From: Kiritimatiellia bacterium
GTDB lineage: Bacteria > Verrucomicrobiota > Kiritimatiellia > RFP12 > UBA1067
Length of the DNA: 63,405 nucleotides
Reading direction: 5' to 3'
Assembly (NCBI GenBank): GCA_017406465.1
Contig: JAFQYM010000021.1
Span: 1-63,405, forward strand
Shown here: piece after piece, positions 1 to 9,449 of the stretch
How positions within the stretch are numbered: position 1 is the first letter of the stretch
Layout: every line of letters starts with the position of its first letter
Translations under genes and position numbers: made by a program
The notes under the pieces: generated by a model
Seen by the model: only the letters and a program-made list of their open reading frames with translations
Databases searched by the model: none
Told to the model about the DNA's origin: nothing

Positions 1-888
1 CGCTTCTGGAAGTCCACGAACGACGGCGACAAGCTCTGCGCGTACAGGACGCTCCGCTACGTTCTCGTCCAACTCTCGAAGGTCGCGGCTCCCTTCACTC
101 CGTTCATCGCTGAGGAGATATACACCAACCTCAAGGGCGCGAACGACTCGGAGTCCGTCCATCTCTGCGAATTCCCGACTGCGAACGCCGCGGCGCGCGA
201 CCTCGCGCTCGAGAAGCGCATGGCCGCCGTGCAGACCGTCGTCGAGCTTGGCCGCCGCTTGAGGGCCGACAACGACCTCAAGGTGCGTCAGCCGCTTAGC
301 GCCATACGCGTCGCCGGTGCGGACGTAAAGGGGCTTGAAGATCTCATCATGGACGAGCTCAACGTCAAGAAGGTCGAATATGTCTCAGACGAGACCGAGC
401 TTTGCGATGTCAGCTACAAGGCGAACTTCAAGACGCTGGGCAAGAAGTGCGGGGCGAAGATGAAGGCCGTCGCCGCCGGAATCGCCGCGCTGAAGGGATT
501 TGCCGGATCCGCTACGGTTGAGGGCGTCGAGCTTTCCGCCGAGGACGTCTTGGTCACCCGTGCGCCGAAGGCCGGGCTTGTCGTCGCATCCGAAGGCGCG
601 ACGGTCGTCGCGCTCGAGACGACGCTTAGCCCCGAGCTTGTCGCGGAGGGCCTGGCGCGCGAGTTCGTGAGCCACGTCCAGGCGATGCGCAAGGAAGCGG
701 ACTTCGAGGTCACGCAGCGCATCAACGTCACCGTGGAGACCGACGCCGAGCTGAAGGCGGCGCTTGAGACGCACATCGAATACGTCAAGGGCGAGACCCT
801 GACGGTGGAGTTTGCGTTTGGCGCGGTCGAGGCCGAGTCGGTCGACCTGAACGGCCATGCCGCCAAGATCAAGATTCAGACTAGGTAA
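1..888 (+). CDS. ileS: Isoleucyl-tRNA synthetase, C-terminal part (partial)
   Basis: This is the 3' end of a class I aminoacyl-tRNA synthetase that charges tRNA-Ile in the cytoplasm. The frame is open from base 1 to the TAA at 886-888, and the 5' end lies outside the window. The visible 295 residues begin RFWKST and continue through the anticodon-binding helical region (APFTPFIAEEIY) and the helix ending LKVRQPL. Both are hallmarks of IleRS, particularly the long-tailed type shared with eukaryotes. The remainder is the C-terminal junction domain of that type. The C-terminal zinc-finger Cys motif of the E. coli type is not seen. The lysA-like gene starts 13 bases downstream, so the two may be co-transcribed. 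Family identity rests on these motifs only. Confidence 0.88.
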   Translation, partial: RFWKSTNDGDKLCAYRTLRYVLVQLSKVAAPFTPFIAEEIYTNLKGANDSESVHLCEFPTANAAARDLALEKRMAAVQTVVELGRRLRADNDLKVRQPLSAIRVAGADVKGLEDLIMDELNVKKVEYVSDETELCDVSYKANFKTLGKKCGAKMKAVAAGIAALKGFAGSATVEGVELSAEDVLVTRAPKAGLVVASEGATVVALETTLSPELVAEGLAREFVSHVQAMRKEADFEVTQRINVTVETDAELKAALETHIEYVKGETLTVEFAFGAVEAESVDLNGHAAKIKIQTR

Positions 889-901
889 GACGAGAATAAA
901 A

Positions 902-2161
902 ATGAGAAAGCTTCCATTTGACAAGGCGTGGATAGAGGAAACGGCGAAGAAGTGGCCGACTCCGTTCCACGTCTACGATGCGAAGGCGATCCGCGAGAAC
1001 GCGCGTCGCCTGAAGAATGCGTTTGCATGGAACAAGGGCTTCCGCGAATACTTCGCAGTGAAGGCGACGCCGAACCCGCACCTCATGAAGCTTCTTAAGG
1101 ACGAGTTCGGCTTCGGGAGCGACTGCTCGTCGATGGCCGAGCTTGTCCTTGCCGAGAAGGTGGGCAACGTCGGCGAGGCGATAATGTTCACGTCGAACGA
1201 CACGCCGGCAGAGGAGTTTAGAAAGGCATGGGAGCTTGGTGCGATCATCAACCTCGACGACATTACGCATTGGCCGTTCTTGCAGAAGACGGTCGGCGCT
1301 GTCGATTGGTCTGACCGCGTCATGTGCTGCCGCTACAACCCCGGGCCATTGAAGGGCGGCAACGCTATCATCGGCAAGCCCGAGGAGGCGAAGTACGGCT
1401 TTACGCGCGAGCAGCTTTTCGACTGCTATGCGAAGATGAAGCAGGCGGGCGTCACGCGCTTCGGCCTCCACACGATGGTCGCCTCAAACGAGCTAGATCC
1501 AGAGTACATCATCGACACCGCGAAGATGCTTTTCTCGCTCGCGTGGGAGATCCACGAGAAGGTCGGCATCGACTTCGAGTTCGTGAACATCGGCGGCGGC
1601 ATTGGGATTCCCTACAAGCCCGACCAGAAGGCGATGAGCCTGGAGCGCGTGGGGGAGGGAATCCGCGACGCCTACGCCGAGCTTGTCGAGGCGAAGGGCA
1701 TGAAGCCGATCCGTCTCTACATGGAATGCGGCCGCTGCATCACCGGGCCCTACGGCTATCTCGTCGCCAAGGTGCGCCACATCAAGAACACCTACCGCCT
1801 CTACGCAGGGCTCGACGCGTGCATGTCGAATCTCATGCGCCCAGCGCTCTACGGCGCCTACCACGAGATCGTCGTTCCCGGCAAGGAAAACGCCGCGGAG
1901 CGCAAGGTCTACGATGTCACGGGGTCATTGTGCGAGAACAACGACAAGTTCGCCATCCAGCGTGAGCTTCCGGTCCTTGAGCCGGGCGACTACGTGGTAA
2001 TCTGCGATGCCGGCGCACACGGCCATGCGATGGGATTCCAGTACAACGGCAAGCTCCGCTCGGCCGAGCTTCTTCTTGAGGAAGACGGCTCGGTGCGCGA
2101 GATCCGCCGCGCCGAGACGCTTGCAGACTATTTCGCCACCCTCGATTTTCCGGGACTGTGA
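902..2161 (+). CDS. lysA: Diaminopimelate decarboxylase-type PLP enzyme
   Basis: A fold-type III PLP decarboxylase (about 420 residues). It probably converts meso-diaminopimelate to lysine, the last step of lysine synthesis. The PLP lysine is K54 in YFAVKATPN. A glycine-rich phosphate loop (NIGGGIGIPY) and the C-terminal GSLCENNDKF segment with its conserved Cys follow. The ATG at 902 is preferred because it follows the ileS stop by 13 bases. An in-frame ATG at 857 lies inside ileS and would add 15 non-homologous residues. The stop overlaps the next gene by 4 bases (GTGA), suggesting translational coupling. The ECGR and CENND motifs differ slightly from textbook LysA (EPGR, CESGD). A related amino-acid decarboxylase is therefore possible. 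Confidence 0.75.
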   Translation: MRKLPFDKAWIEETAKKWPTPFHVYDAKAIRENARRLKNAFAWNKGFREYFAVKATPNPHLMKLLKDEFGFGSDCSSMAELVLAEKVGNVGEAIMFTSNDTPAEEFRKAWELGAIINLDDITHWPFLQKTVGAVDWSDRVMCCRYNPGPLKGGNAIIGKPEEAKYGFTREQLFDCYAKMKQAGVTRFGLHTMVASNELDPEYIIDTAKMLFSLAWEIHEKVGIDFEFVNIGGGIGIPYKPDQKAMSLERVGEGIRDAYAELVEAKGMKPIRLYMECGRCITGPYGYLVAKVRHIKNTYRLYAGLDACMSNLMRPALYGAYHEIVVPGKENAAERKVYDVTGSLCENNDKFAIQRELPVLEPGDYVVICDAGAHGHAMGFQYNGKLRSAELLLEEDGSVREIRRAETLADYFATLDFPGL

Positions 2162-4431
2162 GCGCAGAACTTCTCTCGCCTGCAGGAGACTTCGAGACGG
2201 CGCTTGCGGCGTTCGACGCTGGCGCGGACGCGGTATACTGCGGTCTTGCCGACTTCTCCGCGCGGGCGTTTGCTAAGAACCTCTCGTTTGAAGATCTCGG
2301 CAATCTCGTCCGCTTCGCGCATGCGAAGGGCAAGAAGGTCTACGTCACGTTCAATACGCTCGTCGACGAGGTTGACATCGAGCAAGCCGTCGAGACGCTT
2401 TCGCGGCTTGAGGAAGTCGGCCCAGACGCGCTAATTGTCCAGGATCTCGGCATCGCGCGCCTTTGCCGTCGTCACTTCCCGGGCCTCGCGCTCCACGCTT
2501 CGACCCAGCTCGTCGCCCACAATCTCGAAGGCGTCCTCGCGTTGAAGGACGTCGGCTTTACGCGCGTCGTTCTCGCACGCGAGTTGTCGCTTGCAGAAAT
2601 CGCCTCCATATCCAAGCGTTGCGGTGGTCTTGAACTCGAGTGCTTCATCCACGGCGCGCTTTGCTATTCGATCTCGGGGCTTTGTCTCTTTGGCGCGATG
2701 GAAAAGGGCAGGAGCGGCAACCGCGGCAAATGCCCCTACTGCTGCCGAATGGAGGTAACGGGGAACGGGGAACGGGGAACGGGGAACGGGGGCCTTTCCA
2801 TTTATCCCTTCTCCATGAAGGACTTGCGGCTTGGCGAGGATGTTCGAAAGCTCGTTGACGCCGGTGTCGTCTCGCTCAAGATCGAGGGCCGCATGAAATC
2901 GGCGCTATATGTCGCGGCCGTCACGAAGTTCTATCGGCAGATACTCGACTCTCGCGGCGGCAAGGGCGTGACGCTCGCCGACCTCGAGACTATCTTCTCC
3001 CGCCGCACGACGGAGCTCTATCTCGACGGCAAAGGCAAGGAGTCGCCGATCGACCCCGAGTCGCTTGGTCACCTCGGCGCACCAATTGGAACCGTGAAGC
3101 GCGTCACGAAGGACCGCGAAGGCCGCAGGTGGCTTCGCTTCCATACGGCGCGCGCCCTTGAAGTCCACGACGGGCTTCAGTTTGACACTATGGCCGAAGG
3201 CCGCCACCTCGGGCTTGGCATACGCGAAATGCGCCCTGCGATTTCAAGGACGCCGGTTTTCGAAGTCGCGGCTGGAACGGACGTCGAGATAGAACTACCC
3301 GAAGATTTCCCGATCCGAGAGGGAGAGAATGTCTACTGCTCGATGTCGAACGCCGTAAAGCACATGTTCCCCGCGCCAAGTTTCCGCCCGAGCGACTATC
3401 CTGGCGGCGTCAAGATTGACCTCGAAGTTACTATCTCCGCCGACTCTATTTCCGCTGCGGCGAACGGCGTTACGGCGTCGATCCCCGGCACTTTTGACTC
3501 GGCGAAGAATCCTGAAAAGACTTACGGCGCCGTTGAAAAGGCGTTCTCGAAACTTGGCGAGACGAACTACGCGCTTGGAAAGCTCTCTCTCATTGATCCC
3601 GACAGGCGCTTCGCGCCTATGAGCGTCTTGAACGACTTGAGGCGCGATCTCGTCGAGCGTCTTGACGAAGCCCGTGAAAAGGCGAGAAGGGCAAAGGTCG
3701 AGGCAGCGCTTGCGGATGACGGAGAGTTGCCCGAAATCCCACAAGGGAAGCCGGCCGCACGTCGGCTCAAGATCCGCCATGGGCAGAAGGTCCCGGCCGG
3801 TGAATGGGACGAAGTGATCGTTGCGCTCGCTCCAGACGCAGACTCTTCCTCTCTGCGTCTCTCGGCACTCGCTTCGCTCGGCGTGTTCGCTTCCCCAAGG
3901 GTCGCGAACCCCCTCAAGGGGCGGTTACGCGTCTCTACGTTAAAAAACTCTCCCCGGCTCGCTCTCCCCGTCTACACGGCAGAGCCAGACTTCAACAAGC
4001 TGCGCGTTCTCGTGAAGCGGCTTCATCGCGAAGGTTTCGAGAAGTGGGAGGCGAGCGACCTTGCGACGTTGCGACTTTTGAAGGCGGCCGGCGTCTCTGA
4101 CATCACGGCCGACTGGACTCTCTATGCCTTCAACTCCCACGCGCTTGCAGAGCTTTCTTCGCTTGGCGTGAAGCGCTTTGTGGCAAGCCCCGAGAATGTG
4201 CGCGAGAACCTCTCCTATCTTGCCGAGAGTGGATACGACATTGAGTTCCTCGCGCAACAGGCGACGCCGCTCTTCGTCTCGCTGACGGAGCCTGCCGCCC
4301 GGACGGTCGAGGGCTTTGCGATCTTCCGCCGCGACAACCTCTGGGTCACGACGCGCCCCGTGCCGCGCACGTTCGACGCGCCCGCCGGCGCGTCCACGCG
4401 AATCGACCTCTCCTGGAACCCGCCGGAATGA
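2158..4431 (+). CDS. Peptidase U32 family protein with DUF3656-like C-terminal region (RlhA-like)
   Basis: A U32 family protein of 757 residues, starting at a GTG that overlaps the lysA stop. The N-terminal half is a clear U32 domain: ELLSPAGDFE, GADAVYCGL, NTLVDE, the FIHGALCYSISG segment and the cysteine block GKCPYCC. In characterised relatives (TrhP, RlhA) U32 proteins act in hydroxylation of tRNA or 23S rRNA, and the conserved cysteines probably bind an Fe-S cluster. The length and long C-terminal part are nearest to RlhA-type proteins. Residues ~200-211 are encoded by five perfect 7-bp repeats, in the loop between the Cys block and the SMKDL segment. The function is inferred from the family and the RNA substrate is unknown. 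Confidence 0.8.
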   Translation: MSAELLSPAGDFETALAAFDAGADAVYCGLADFSARAFAKNLSFEDLGNLVRFAHAKGKKVYVTFNTLVDEVDIEQAVETLSRLEEVGPDALIVQDLGIARLCRRHFPGLALHASTQLVAHNLEGVLALKDVGFTRVVLARELSLAEIASISKRCGGLELECFIHGALCYSISGLCLFGAMEKGRSGNRGKCPYCCRMEVTGNGERGTGNGGLSIYPFSMKDLRLGEDVRKLVDAGVVSLKIEGRMKSALYVAAVTKFYRQILDSRGGKGVTLADLETIFSRRTTELYLDGKGKESPIDPESLGHLGAPIGTVKRVTKDREGRRWLRFHTARALEVHDGLQFDTMAEGRHLGLGIREMRPAISRTPVFEVAAGTDVEIELPEDFPIREGENVYCSMSNAVKHMFPAPSFRPSDYPGGVKIDLEVTISADSISAAANGVTASIPGTFDSAKNPEKTYGAVEKAFSKLGETNYALGKLSLIDPDRRFAPMSVLNDLRRDLVERLDEAREKARRAKVEAALADDGELPEIPQGKPAARRLKIRHGQKVPAGEWDEVIVALAPDADSSSLRLSALASLGVFASPRVANPLKGRLRVSTLKNSPRLALPVYTAEPDFNKLRVLVKRLHREGFEKWEASDLATLRLLKAAGVSDITADWTLYAFNSHALAELSSLGVKRFVASPENVRENLSYLAESGYDIEFLAQQATPLFVSLTEPAARTVEGFAIFRRDNLWVTTRPVPRTFDAPAGASTRIDLSWNPPE
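2757..2791 (+). repeat. Heptanucleotide tandem repeat (AACGGGG x5) inside a coding sequence
   Basis: Five consecutive perfect copies of AACGGGG occur within the U32 gene. They are read in frame as a Gly/Asn/Glu/Arg-rich stretch (NGERGTGNGG). Because the unit is 7 bases, gain or loss of a single unit would shift the reading frame. Confidence 0.93.
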
Positions 4432-4568
4432 CATTTGGCGGTGGCGCGTTCGCGCCCTAATGCTATCCGACCCTATTCAGCGACTCTACGCGGCTCTATC
4501 CTACTTGTTCTGCCGACCTTAACTGACACTGTTGGCCTCTATCTGCCTCTATTCGTTTCTTCCGCGGC
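4432..4568. other. Convergent intergenic region with a GC hairpin
   Basis: This short gap separates the 3' ends of the U32 gene and the minus-strand secreted protein. It contains a perfect hairpin, GGCGCG-TT-CGCGCC (4443-4456), without a convincing T-tract, followed by pyrimidine-rich CTCTAT-like repeats. It could serve as a weak bidirectional terminator. No gene is seen. Confidence 0.4.
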
Positions 4569-6038
4569 TTATCGTCCGCGTGACGATCCGATCCAGACGT
4601 CGAGCTTGTCGCCTTTCTTCATGGCGGGCCATGAGGTGACGAGCGCGAAGTCGTCAGCCGCAAATATTCCGAGGCTCGTTTCCGACTTGACCTGGTAGGG
4701 CTCGGGAATACGCGGGAGGATAATCCCGAAGGGATGCACGATGTGCACTTCCTCGACTTTGTCCTCCTTCGCCTCGAGATTCTCCAGTGCCTCGAACGTC
4801 AGGCGGATTCCGGCCCTTGCTTTGATGCCGGTCAGCTTGGCCGGTTGCCCGGGCCTTTCCGTCTCTAAAGACGCATCGAGCGCCGGGTCTCCCCAGAACG
4901 CGGTTCCGTCGCGATCCCAGAAGCGCCCGGCATAGTTCATGCTGCGCTCGTCCTTCTTCATCAGCGCCAGCTTGCGTTCTAGGTTCTGCCCTGCGAAGTA
5001 CCACGCCTCGCTTGCGGTCGCGCGGTTCTCGGCGAATTGCGCAAGCGTCTCCCATCCGATTTCGCCGAACCACGTCGTCTTCACATAGCCCATGAACTGC
5101 ACGATGCGTCCGTAGCCGATCATCGCGGCGGCCATCGAGTCGTTGTCCTTGTAGTCGCCGATGAGGCAGTTGCCCGCCGCAATCCAGATCTTGTCGCGCT
5201 TCGGCTCGGCGAGCGGCGCCGCGGCCGCCTGCGCGGTAGCGTTTGACGTGGCCTGGCCGGTAGCGTAGTCTATGAGTCGCTTGTCGGGAAGCGACCACAG
5301 CTTGCCATCGCGCGGAACGATGTTGCCGGTCGAAAAGGGCATCTCGAGGTTGCGCTGGCTTGCGTGCGAGGACGTCACCAGAAGCTCGGGGTCGAGCGCG
5401 TTCCACGCGGCGACGAACTCTGCGGTCGTGTCGCCGCGGACAATTCGCGTCGCGGCGGGTGCGCCGCCGCGCTTCTCAATGATTGCCACGGGTTTGACGG
5501 GTTTGTTGTATTCTTCGCGTTTGGAGTCAGGGGCGTAGGCGTCCGAGATTGTCGTTGCGTCGTCGTAGGGACGGAAGTCGACCCCCGTCGTCGTGAGCGC
5601 GGTGCGGGGATGGACTCCCTTTGCCGCGGCGAGCCGCATCGCGGCCTCCGCTGTCGGTCCTGTCACGATTCCCCACACGGCGTCGTAGTACGGGTCGTCG
5701 TCAAGCGACTTCATCATCGCGTGGAGGGCGAATAGCGTTTGGGCCGTCGCCTCCTCGGGTTTCATCACGAAGGCGACATAGCGCGGTGTGGAATACTTGG
5801 AATGGAGCGAGTGGGTGGCGTTCGTCAGGTTCTCGACGACGACGGAACTCGAGTATGGGTGCTTATCGTACTTTGCGGCGAGCGCATTTGCGACGGCGCG
5901 CCATGCGGGGTCCGCTGCTGCGGACTTCGAGACGACGACTCTGTAGTGCCATGACGAGCCAGAGGGCAGTTCGATCCGCGAGTATGCGCAGGCAGCTGCG
6001 GCTACCATCGTCGATGCAAGTGTCAATGCGATTTTCAT
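4569..6038 (-). CDS. Secreted protein, possibly a clan CD (gingipain/caspase-like) cysteine peptidase
   Basis: This gene encodes 489 residues when started at the ATG at 6038, which gives a clean signal peptide (MKIALTLASTMVAAAACAYS). An upstream in-frame ATG at 6125 would bury that signal behind 29 residues. The product is therefore probably exported. The mid-region has a His in VTSSHASQRN, followed ~85 residues later by a Cys in WIAAGNCLIGDY. Two beta-strand/turn segments, each ending in His then Cys, are the layout of clan CD peptidases such as gingipains. The His is followed by Ala rather than the usual Gly. The C-terminal ~110 residues look like a beta-sandwich (GIKARAGIRLTFEALENL). The protease assignment is an inference from motif order and needs a structural comparison. 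Confidence 0.45.
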   Translation of the reverse strand: MKIALTLASTMVAAAACAYSRIELPSGSSWHYRVVVSKSAAADPAWRAVANALAAKYDKHPYSSSVVVENLTNATHSLHSKYSTPRYVAFVMKPEEATAQTLFALHAMMKSLDDDPYYDAVWGIVTGPTAEAAMRLAAAKGVHPRTALTTTGVDFRPYDDATTISDAYAPDSKREEYNKPVKPVAIIEKRGGAPAATRIVRGDTTAEFVAAWNALDPELLVTSSHASQRNLEMPFSTGNIVPRDGKLWSLPDKRLIDYATGQATSNATAQAAAAPLAEPKRDKIWIAAGNCLIGDYKDNDSMAAAMIGYGRIVQFMGYVKTTWFGEIGWETLAQFAENRATASEAWYFAGQNLERKLALMKKDERSMNYAGRFWDRDGTAFWGDPALDASLETERPGQPAKLTGIKARAGIRLTFEALENLEAKEDKVEEVHIVHPFGIILPRIPEPYQVKSETSLGIFAADDFALVTSWPAMKKGDKLDVWIGSSRGR

Positions 6039-6109
6039 GGCGGTATTATAAGCTACGCCTCGACATGTGGTCAAGGGCAATGTTACAAGCGGCGGCGGGT
6101 GAAATTTGG

Positions 6110-6115
6110 TAAAAT
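6110..6115 (+). promoter_or_regulatory. -10 element of lnt promoter
   Basis: TTTGGTAAAAT forms an extended -10 box (TAAAAT at 6110-6115) 34 bases before the lnt start. It belongs to the TGNTATAAT-like promoter family recurring in this window. Confidence 0.5.
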
Positions 6116-6149
6116 ATCCGTCCAACGTGAAAAAAGGTCTGCTGCATAG

Positions 6150-7781
6150 ATGATTTCCGAAGCGCTGAAAAAGCTTGCTCGCATATTCTGGATACTCCCG
6201 GGATTTCTTCTCTGGGCGTCGTTTCCGCCAATGGCGGAGAAGACAGACTGCGTGTTTGCGCTTGCGCCGCTTCTGTGGCTTGCTCGCAACAAAGACGCGA
6301 AGACGAACTTCTGTCGCTGGTTTTTGAACGGCTTTGTCTTCTGGTTCGCTACGCTTTCCTGGATGCCGGCAATCGTCAAGAACGGCGGACCGTGGCCGCT
6401 CGTCGTCCTTGGCTGGGGCGCACTCGCCGCCTATTGCGCGCTTTACTTCGGCGCTTTCGGCTGGCTTTCTTCAAAGGTCTGGGCATGGGTCAAGGACGAG
6501 GGAACGGCGTGGCGTAAGCCGCCGCGCTTCCCCTACGCGCGTCGGCTCTTCGCAATCCTTGTCGCAGAGCCGCTTTTGTGGTGCGGGCTTGAACTTCTCC
6601 GCTCGCGTCTTTTCGGAGGCTTCTCGTGGAACCACCTCGGGCTTCCGCTCGTCAATGCCAACCTCGGCTCACCTGCGGCGCTGGGCGGCGTATATCTCGT
6701 AAGCGCCGTCGTCATCCTTATCAATGGCACGATTGCGGGCATTGCCGAGCGCATTATGAAGCGCACGACGCGCTGGGCGTCGCTTGAAACGCTTATTCCG
6801 TTTCTGCTCATTTGGGGGCTGTATGCGCTTGAGGGAAGTGCGGCGCGTAGAATGGATTATTGGGAAAACGAAGACTGCACCGTCGCGCTCGTCCAGAGGA
6901 ATTTCCCATGCGTCTTCAAGCAAGCGGAACGCGAGGACCCGATTGCCGTCTACTCCAACTTGCTCGCGAACGTCGCCTACACGCGTCCAGATCTCGTGGT
7001 GCTGGCGGAGAGTGCGCTAAGCGAGTTCGGCGCGGCAGATTCGCCGCGCTCGCTCGCGTTCGTGAGGTGGGTCTCGAAGCTGACGGGCGCACGCGAGGTG
7101 ATTGCCGGTGGCGGGCGGTTTGCGGACGGCAAGGAGTACAATTCGGCGGCGCTGTTCTCGTTTGGCTTGGATGTGCGGCAGTCGGGATGCGACATGCAGA
7201 TTTACGACAAGGTCCACCTCGTGCCGTTTGGGGAGTTCATCCCTGGCGACAAGTGGATCACTGCGCTCCAGAAGCTTGCGCCGGTCGGGAGTTGCACTCC
7301 TGGCGAATTGAAACTCCTTGGCGACTATGGTGTCGCAATCTGCTACGAGGATACCGACTCTGCGCAGATGCGTGCGCTGTTGCATAAGGGCGCACGTGCG
7401 CTCGTCTTCATCACAAACGACAGCTGGTTCTCCGATTCAATCGAGGCCGAGCAGCATTCCTGGCAAGCCGTCGCTCGCGCGGTGGAGACGGGGCTCGCGG
7501 TCATCCGCGTGGGGAATTCGGGCGTCACCGGGACGATTGATCCACGCGGCAGGGCCAGCTGGCTTTCCCGTGCGGATGGGCGTCCGCTTGTCGATGAGCG
7601 CGGCACTATGTGCGACACGGTGACTAAGCTCTCTCCGCCCTGCCCCACCATGTCGCCGGTGACATTTTACGGAATGCTTGGGGACATCCCGCTTGCCGTC
7701 TCATTTGCACTTCTCATCCTGTCGATGGTTTTGGTAAAATATAAGAACACCTATGAAAAACGAAGATACATGTCCATGTAA
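6150..7781 (+). CDS. lnt: Apolipoprotein N-acyltransferase
   Basis: Lnt N-acylates the N-terminal cysteine of lipoproteins at the inner membrane, the last step of lipoprotein maturation. The 543 residues start with several membrane segments (about residues 10-30, 55-110, 130-150, 165-215). A carbon-nitrogen hydrolase (nitrilase) domain follows: [12 protein letters not shown] carries the catalytic Glu, [15 protein letters not shown] the Lys/Glu region, and GVAICYED the catalytic Cys. The NDSWF motif and a final C-terminal helix complete the family layout. The length is slightly above the E. coli enzyme. The 3' end overlaps the following gene by 29 bases. This fits a diderm organism with lipoproteins, and a lipoprotein is encoded near 56.7 kb. 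Confidence 0.9.
   Translation: MISEALKKLARIFWILPGFLLWASFPPMAEKTDCVFALAPLLWLARNKDAKTNFCRWFLNGFVFWFATLSWMPAIVKNGGPWPLVVLGWGALAAYCALYFGAFGWLSSKVWAWVKDEGTAWRKPPRFPYARRLFAILVAEPLLWCGLELLRSRLFGGFSWNHLGLPLVNANLGSPAALGGVYLVSAVVILINGTIAGIAERIMKRTTRWASLETLIPFLLIWGLYALEGSAARRMDYWENEDCTVALVQRNFPCVFKQAEREDPIAVYSNLLANVAYTRPDLVVLAESALSEFGAADSPRSLAFVRWVSKLTGAREVIAGGGRFADGKEYNSAALFSFGLDVRQSGCDMQIYDKVHLVPFGEFIPGDKWITALQKLAPVGSCTPGELKLLGDYGVAICYEDTDSAQMRALLHKGARALVFITNDSWFSDSIEAEQHSWQAVARAVETGLAVIRVGNSGVTGTIDPRGRASWLSRADGRPLVDERGTMCDTVTKLSPPCPTMSPVTFYGMLGDIPLAVSFALLILSMVLVKYKNTYEKRRYMSM
7735..7740 (+). promoter_or_regulatory. -10 element inside the lnt 3' end, driving the SEC-C gene
   Basis: TTTTGGTAAAAT lies within the last codons of lnt and ends 12 bases before the next start codon. 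The predicted mRNA would have almost no 5' leader. Confidence 0.45.
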
Positions 7782-8256
7782 GAGCGGCAAGACCTTTGGG
7801 GAATGCTGCGGTCCTATCATTTCCGGCGAAAAGAAGGCCGAGAGTCCAGAGGCGCTTATGCGCGCTCGGTATTCGTCATACGTTACCGGCGATGTGCTGT
7901 TTTTGAAGTCCAGCGCCACCGAGGAAGTCCAGGCCGAGTTCGACGAGAACGCTTCCAAGGCGTGGTCTGCGGCCGCCGAATGGCACGGCCTCGAGATCAT
8001 CTCCACCGAGAAGGGCGGCCCGAAGGACAAAGAGGGCATTGTCGAGTTCCGCGCCCTCTATACCGCGAACGGCGAATTCTGCAACCACCACGAAGTCTCG
8101 AAGTTCGTGCGCCAGGGCAAGGAGTGGAAGTTTGCTGACGGCGAGCTCGTAGGCGAGACGCCTACGGTGCGCGAGGAGCCGAAGATTGGCCGCAACGACC
8201 CGTGTCCTTGCGGTTCCGGCAAGAAGTACAAGAAGTGCTGCGGCAAGGACAAGTGA
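7753..8256 (+). CDS. YchJ-like (UPF0225) protein with two SEC-C zinc motifs
   Basis: A 167-residue protein with a SEC-C motif at each end: [14 protein letters not shown] near residue 7 and [14 protein letters not shown] near the C-terminus. Between them is an NTF2-like domain with the typical [14 protein letters not shown] segment. This is the layout of E. coli YchJ and UPF0225 proteins, whose biochemical role is unknown. SEC-C motifs coordinate zinc and resemble the SecA tail that contacts SecB or ribosomes. The gene starts inside lnt, apparently from its own promoter, and is followed immediately by the HAD gene. Confidence 0.85.
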   Translation: MKNEDTCPCKSGKTFGECCGPIISGEKKAESPEALMRARYSSYVTGDVLFLKSSATEEVQAEFDENASKAWSAAAEWHGLEIISTEKGGPKDKEGIVEFRALYTANGEFCNHHEVSKFVRQGKEWKFADGELVGETPTVREEPKIGRNDPCPCGSGKKYKKCCGKDK

Positions 8257-8257
8257 T

Positions 8258-8914
8258 TTGAAGCCGGCGGCGTTCCTCTTCGATCTCGACGGAACCTTGG
8301 TCGATACCGAGGCGCTGTGGACCAAGGCCATAGTTGATTTCGTCTTCTCGCGTGGCGGGAAGACGACGTATGAGGACATACTGCCGACTGTCATCGGGCG
8401 CAACTGGCTCGACATCGATCGTTCGCTCCACGACAGGTTCTCCGAAATCGGGGAGTCGTCGCCAATGGAGGACGCAGTGGAGCTTCGCCGGTTCTACGAC
8501 GCGTACGCGACCAACCCGTCGTCGATGCGCATCGAGGGCTCGATAGCGTTTTTCCGTGTCGTCTCTAAGATTGCGCCGTGCGCGATAGTCTCAGGCTCTC
8601 CACACGACGACGTTGTCGCAGCTGCGAAACTTTGCGGGATCGACGACTGCCTCTCGCTCGTTCTCGGTGCGGGAGAGTATGAAGCCGGGAAGCCCAGTCC
8701 GAGCGGTTTCCTAAGGGCAGCGGAACTTCTCAAGGTCGCGCCGGCGGACTGCGTAGTTGTCGAGGACTCGACTGTCGGCGTGAAGGCGGGCGTTGCCGCC
8801 GGCATGAAAGTCATCGCGCTTGACCGCGCGGCACTTGTGCCGCAGACTTTCAAGGGCGAGACGTGGCGCGTCAAGGATCTCTCGGAGATCGACGTCGGAA
8901 AGGAGTTTTCATGA
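8258..8914 (+). CDS. HAD-superfamily phosphatase (beta-phosphoglucomutase/Gph-like)
   Basis: A HAD subfamily IA hydrolase of about 218 residues. Motif I is [11 protein letters not shown], motif II is the Ser/Thr in AIVSGSP, and the C-terminal motifs are the Lys in AGKPSPSGF and [17 protein letters not shown]. This pattern is typical of small sugar-phosphate phosphatases or beta-phosphoglucomutase-like enzymes. The TTG at 8258 is chosen because it lies one base after the SEC-C gene stop and just ahead of the conserved first strand ([12 protein letters not shown]). A longer frame back to 8186 overlaps the preceding gene with low-complexity residues. The stop overlaps the next ATG (ATGA). The substrate cannot be read from the sequence. 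Confidence 0.75.
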   Translation: MKPAAFLFDLDGTLVDTEALWTKAIVDFVFSRGGKTTYEDILPTVIGRNWLDIDRSLHDRFSEIGESSPMEDAVELRRFYDAYATNPSSMRIEGSIAFFRVVSKIAPCAIVSGSPHDDVVAAAKLCGIDDCLSLVLGAGEYEAGKPSPSGFLRAAELLKVAPADCVVVEDSTVGVKAGVAAGMKVIALDRAALVPQTFKGETWRVKDLSEIDVGKEFS

Positions 8915-9441
8915 GCTCGAATCCCGACTACGACCGCTGGTACGCCGCGCGGCACGTCCGCATACTTCTTTCGCCGTCGCATCGTCTCGAAACGTTTGGA
9001 AACACGCTCGTCAACTACCACCTCATTTCCGAGCTCGACGACCATCCGGGGAAGATCCGCGTTCGCGAAGGGCGTCTCGAGGCGCATCAGCCGCTCGTCA
9101 TCGCGCCGCATTTCACCGAGGTGACGACCGAGGGCTTCAGCGACGAGGCGAAGGCATACGTCGAGTGGCTCAAGGCAAACGAAGAGAGCATGAGGATACT
9201 TCGGTACGGATATTGCCTTAAGACAGACAACTTTTCCGAACAGATCGTCACCGATTCGCTTGCCGCCGTCACCGAGCGCGTGAAGAGCGAAGTCGTGGCG
9301 TCGCGCGATGGATTTGCCGCCGTGCTACAGGGCGTTGACGAGCCGTGGGACGTCGCGCTCGTCGAGTTGTGGCGGCGCGAGGTGGACAAGAGCTTTTCAA
9401 AGAACGTCAAGGAACTCGACGAAAACGGAAAGCTGTTTTGA
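8911..9441 (+). CDS. Conserved-looking hypothetical protein
   Basis: A 176-residue soluble protein starting at the ATG that overlaps the HAD gene stop by 4 bases, so the two are probably translationally coupled. There is no signal peptide or membrane segment. The sequence is charged and mostly helical after residue 60 (DEAKAYVEWLKANEESMRILRYGY), with an early DYDRWYAARHVRILLSPSHRLETFGN segment. I do not recognise the family. Coding status is supported by the overlap, the lack of frame interruptions and codon use like its neighbours. Confidence 0.65.
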   Translation: MSSNPDYDRWYAARHVRILLSPSHRLETFGNTLVNYHLISELDDHPGKIRVREGRLEAHQPLVIAPHFTEVTTEGFSDEAKAYVEWLKANEESMRILRYGYCLKTDNFSEQIVTDSLAAVTERVKSEVVASRDGFAAVLQGVDEPWDVALVELWRREVDKSFSKNVKELDENGKLF

Positions 9442-9449
9442 GATCATTG

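Noticed and set aside
857..901. Earlier in-frame ATG for the lysA-type gene
   Set aside because: It lies inside ileS and the added residues do not resemble the family N-terminus; ATG 902 fits better.
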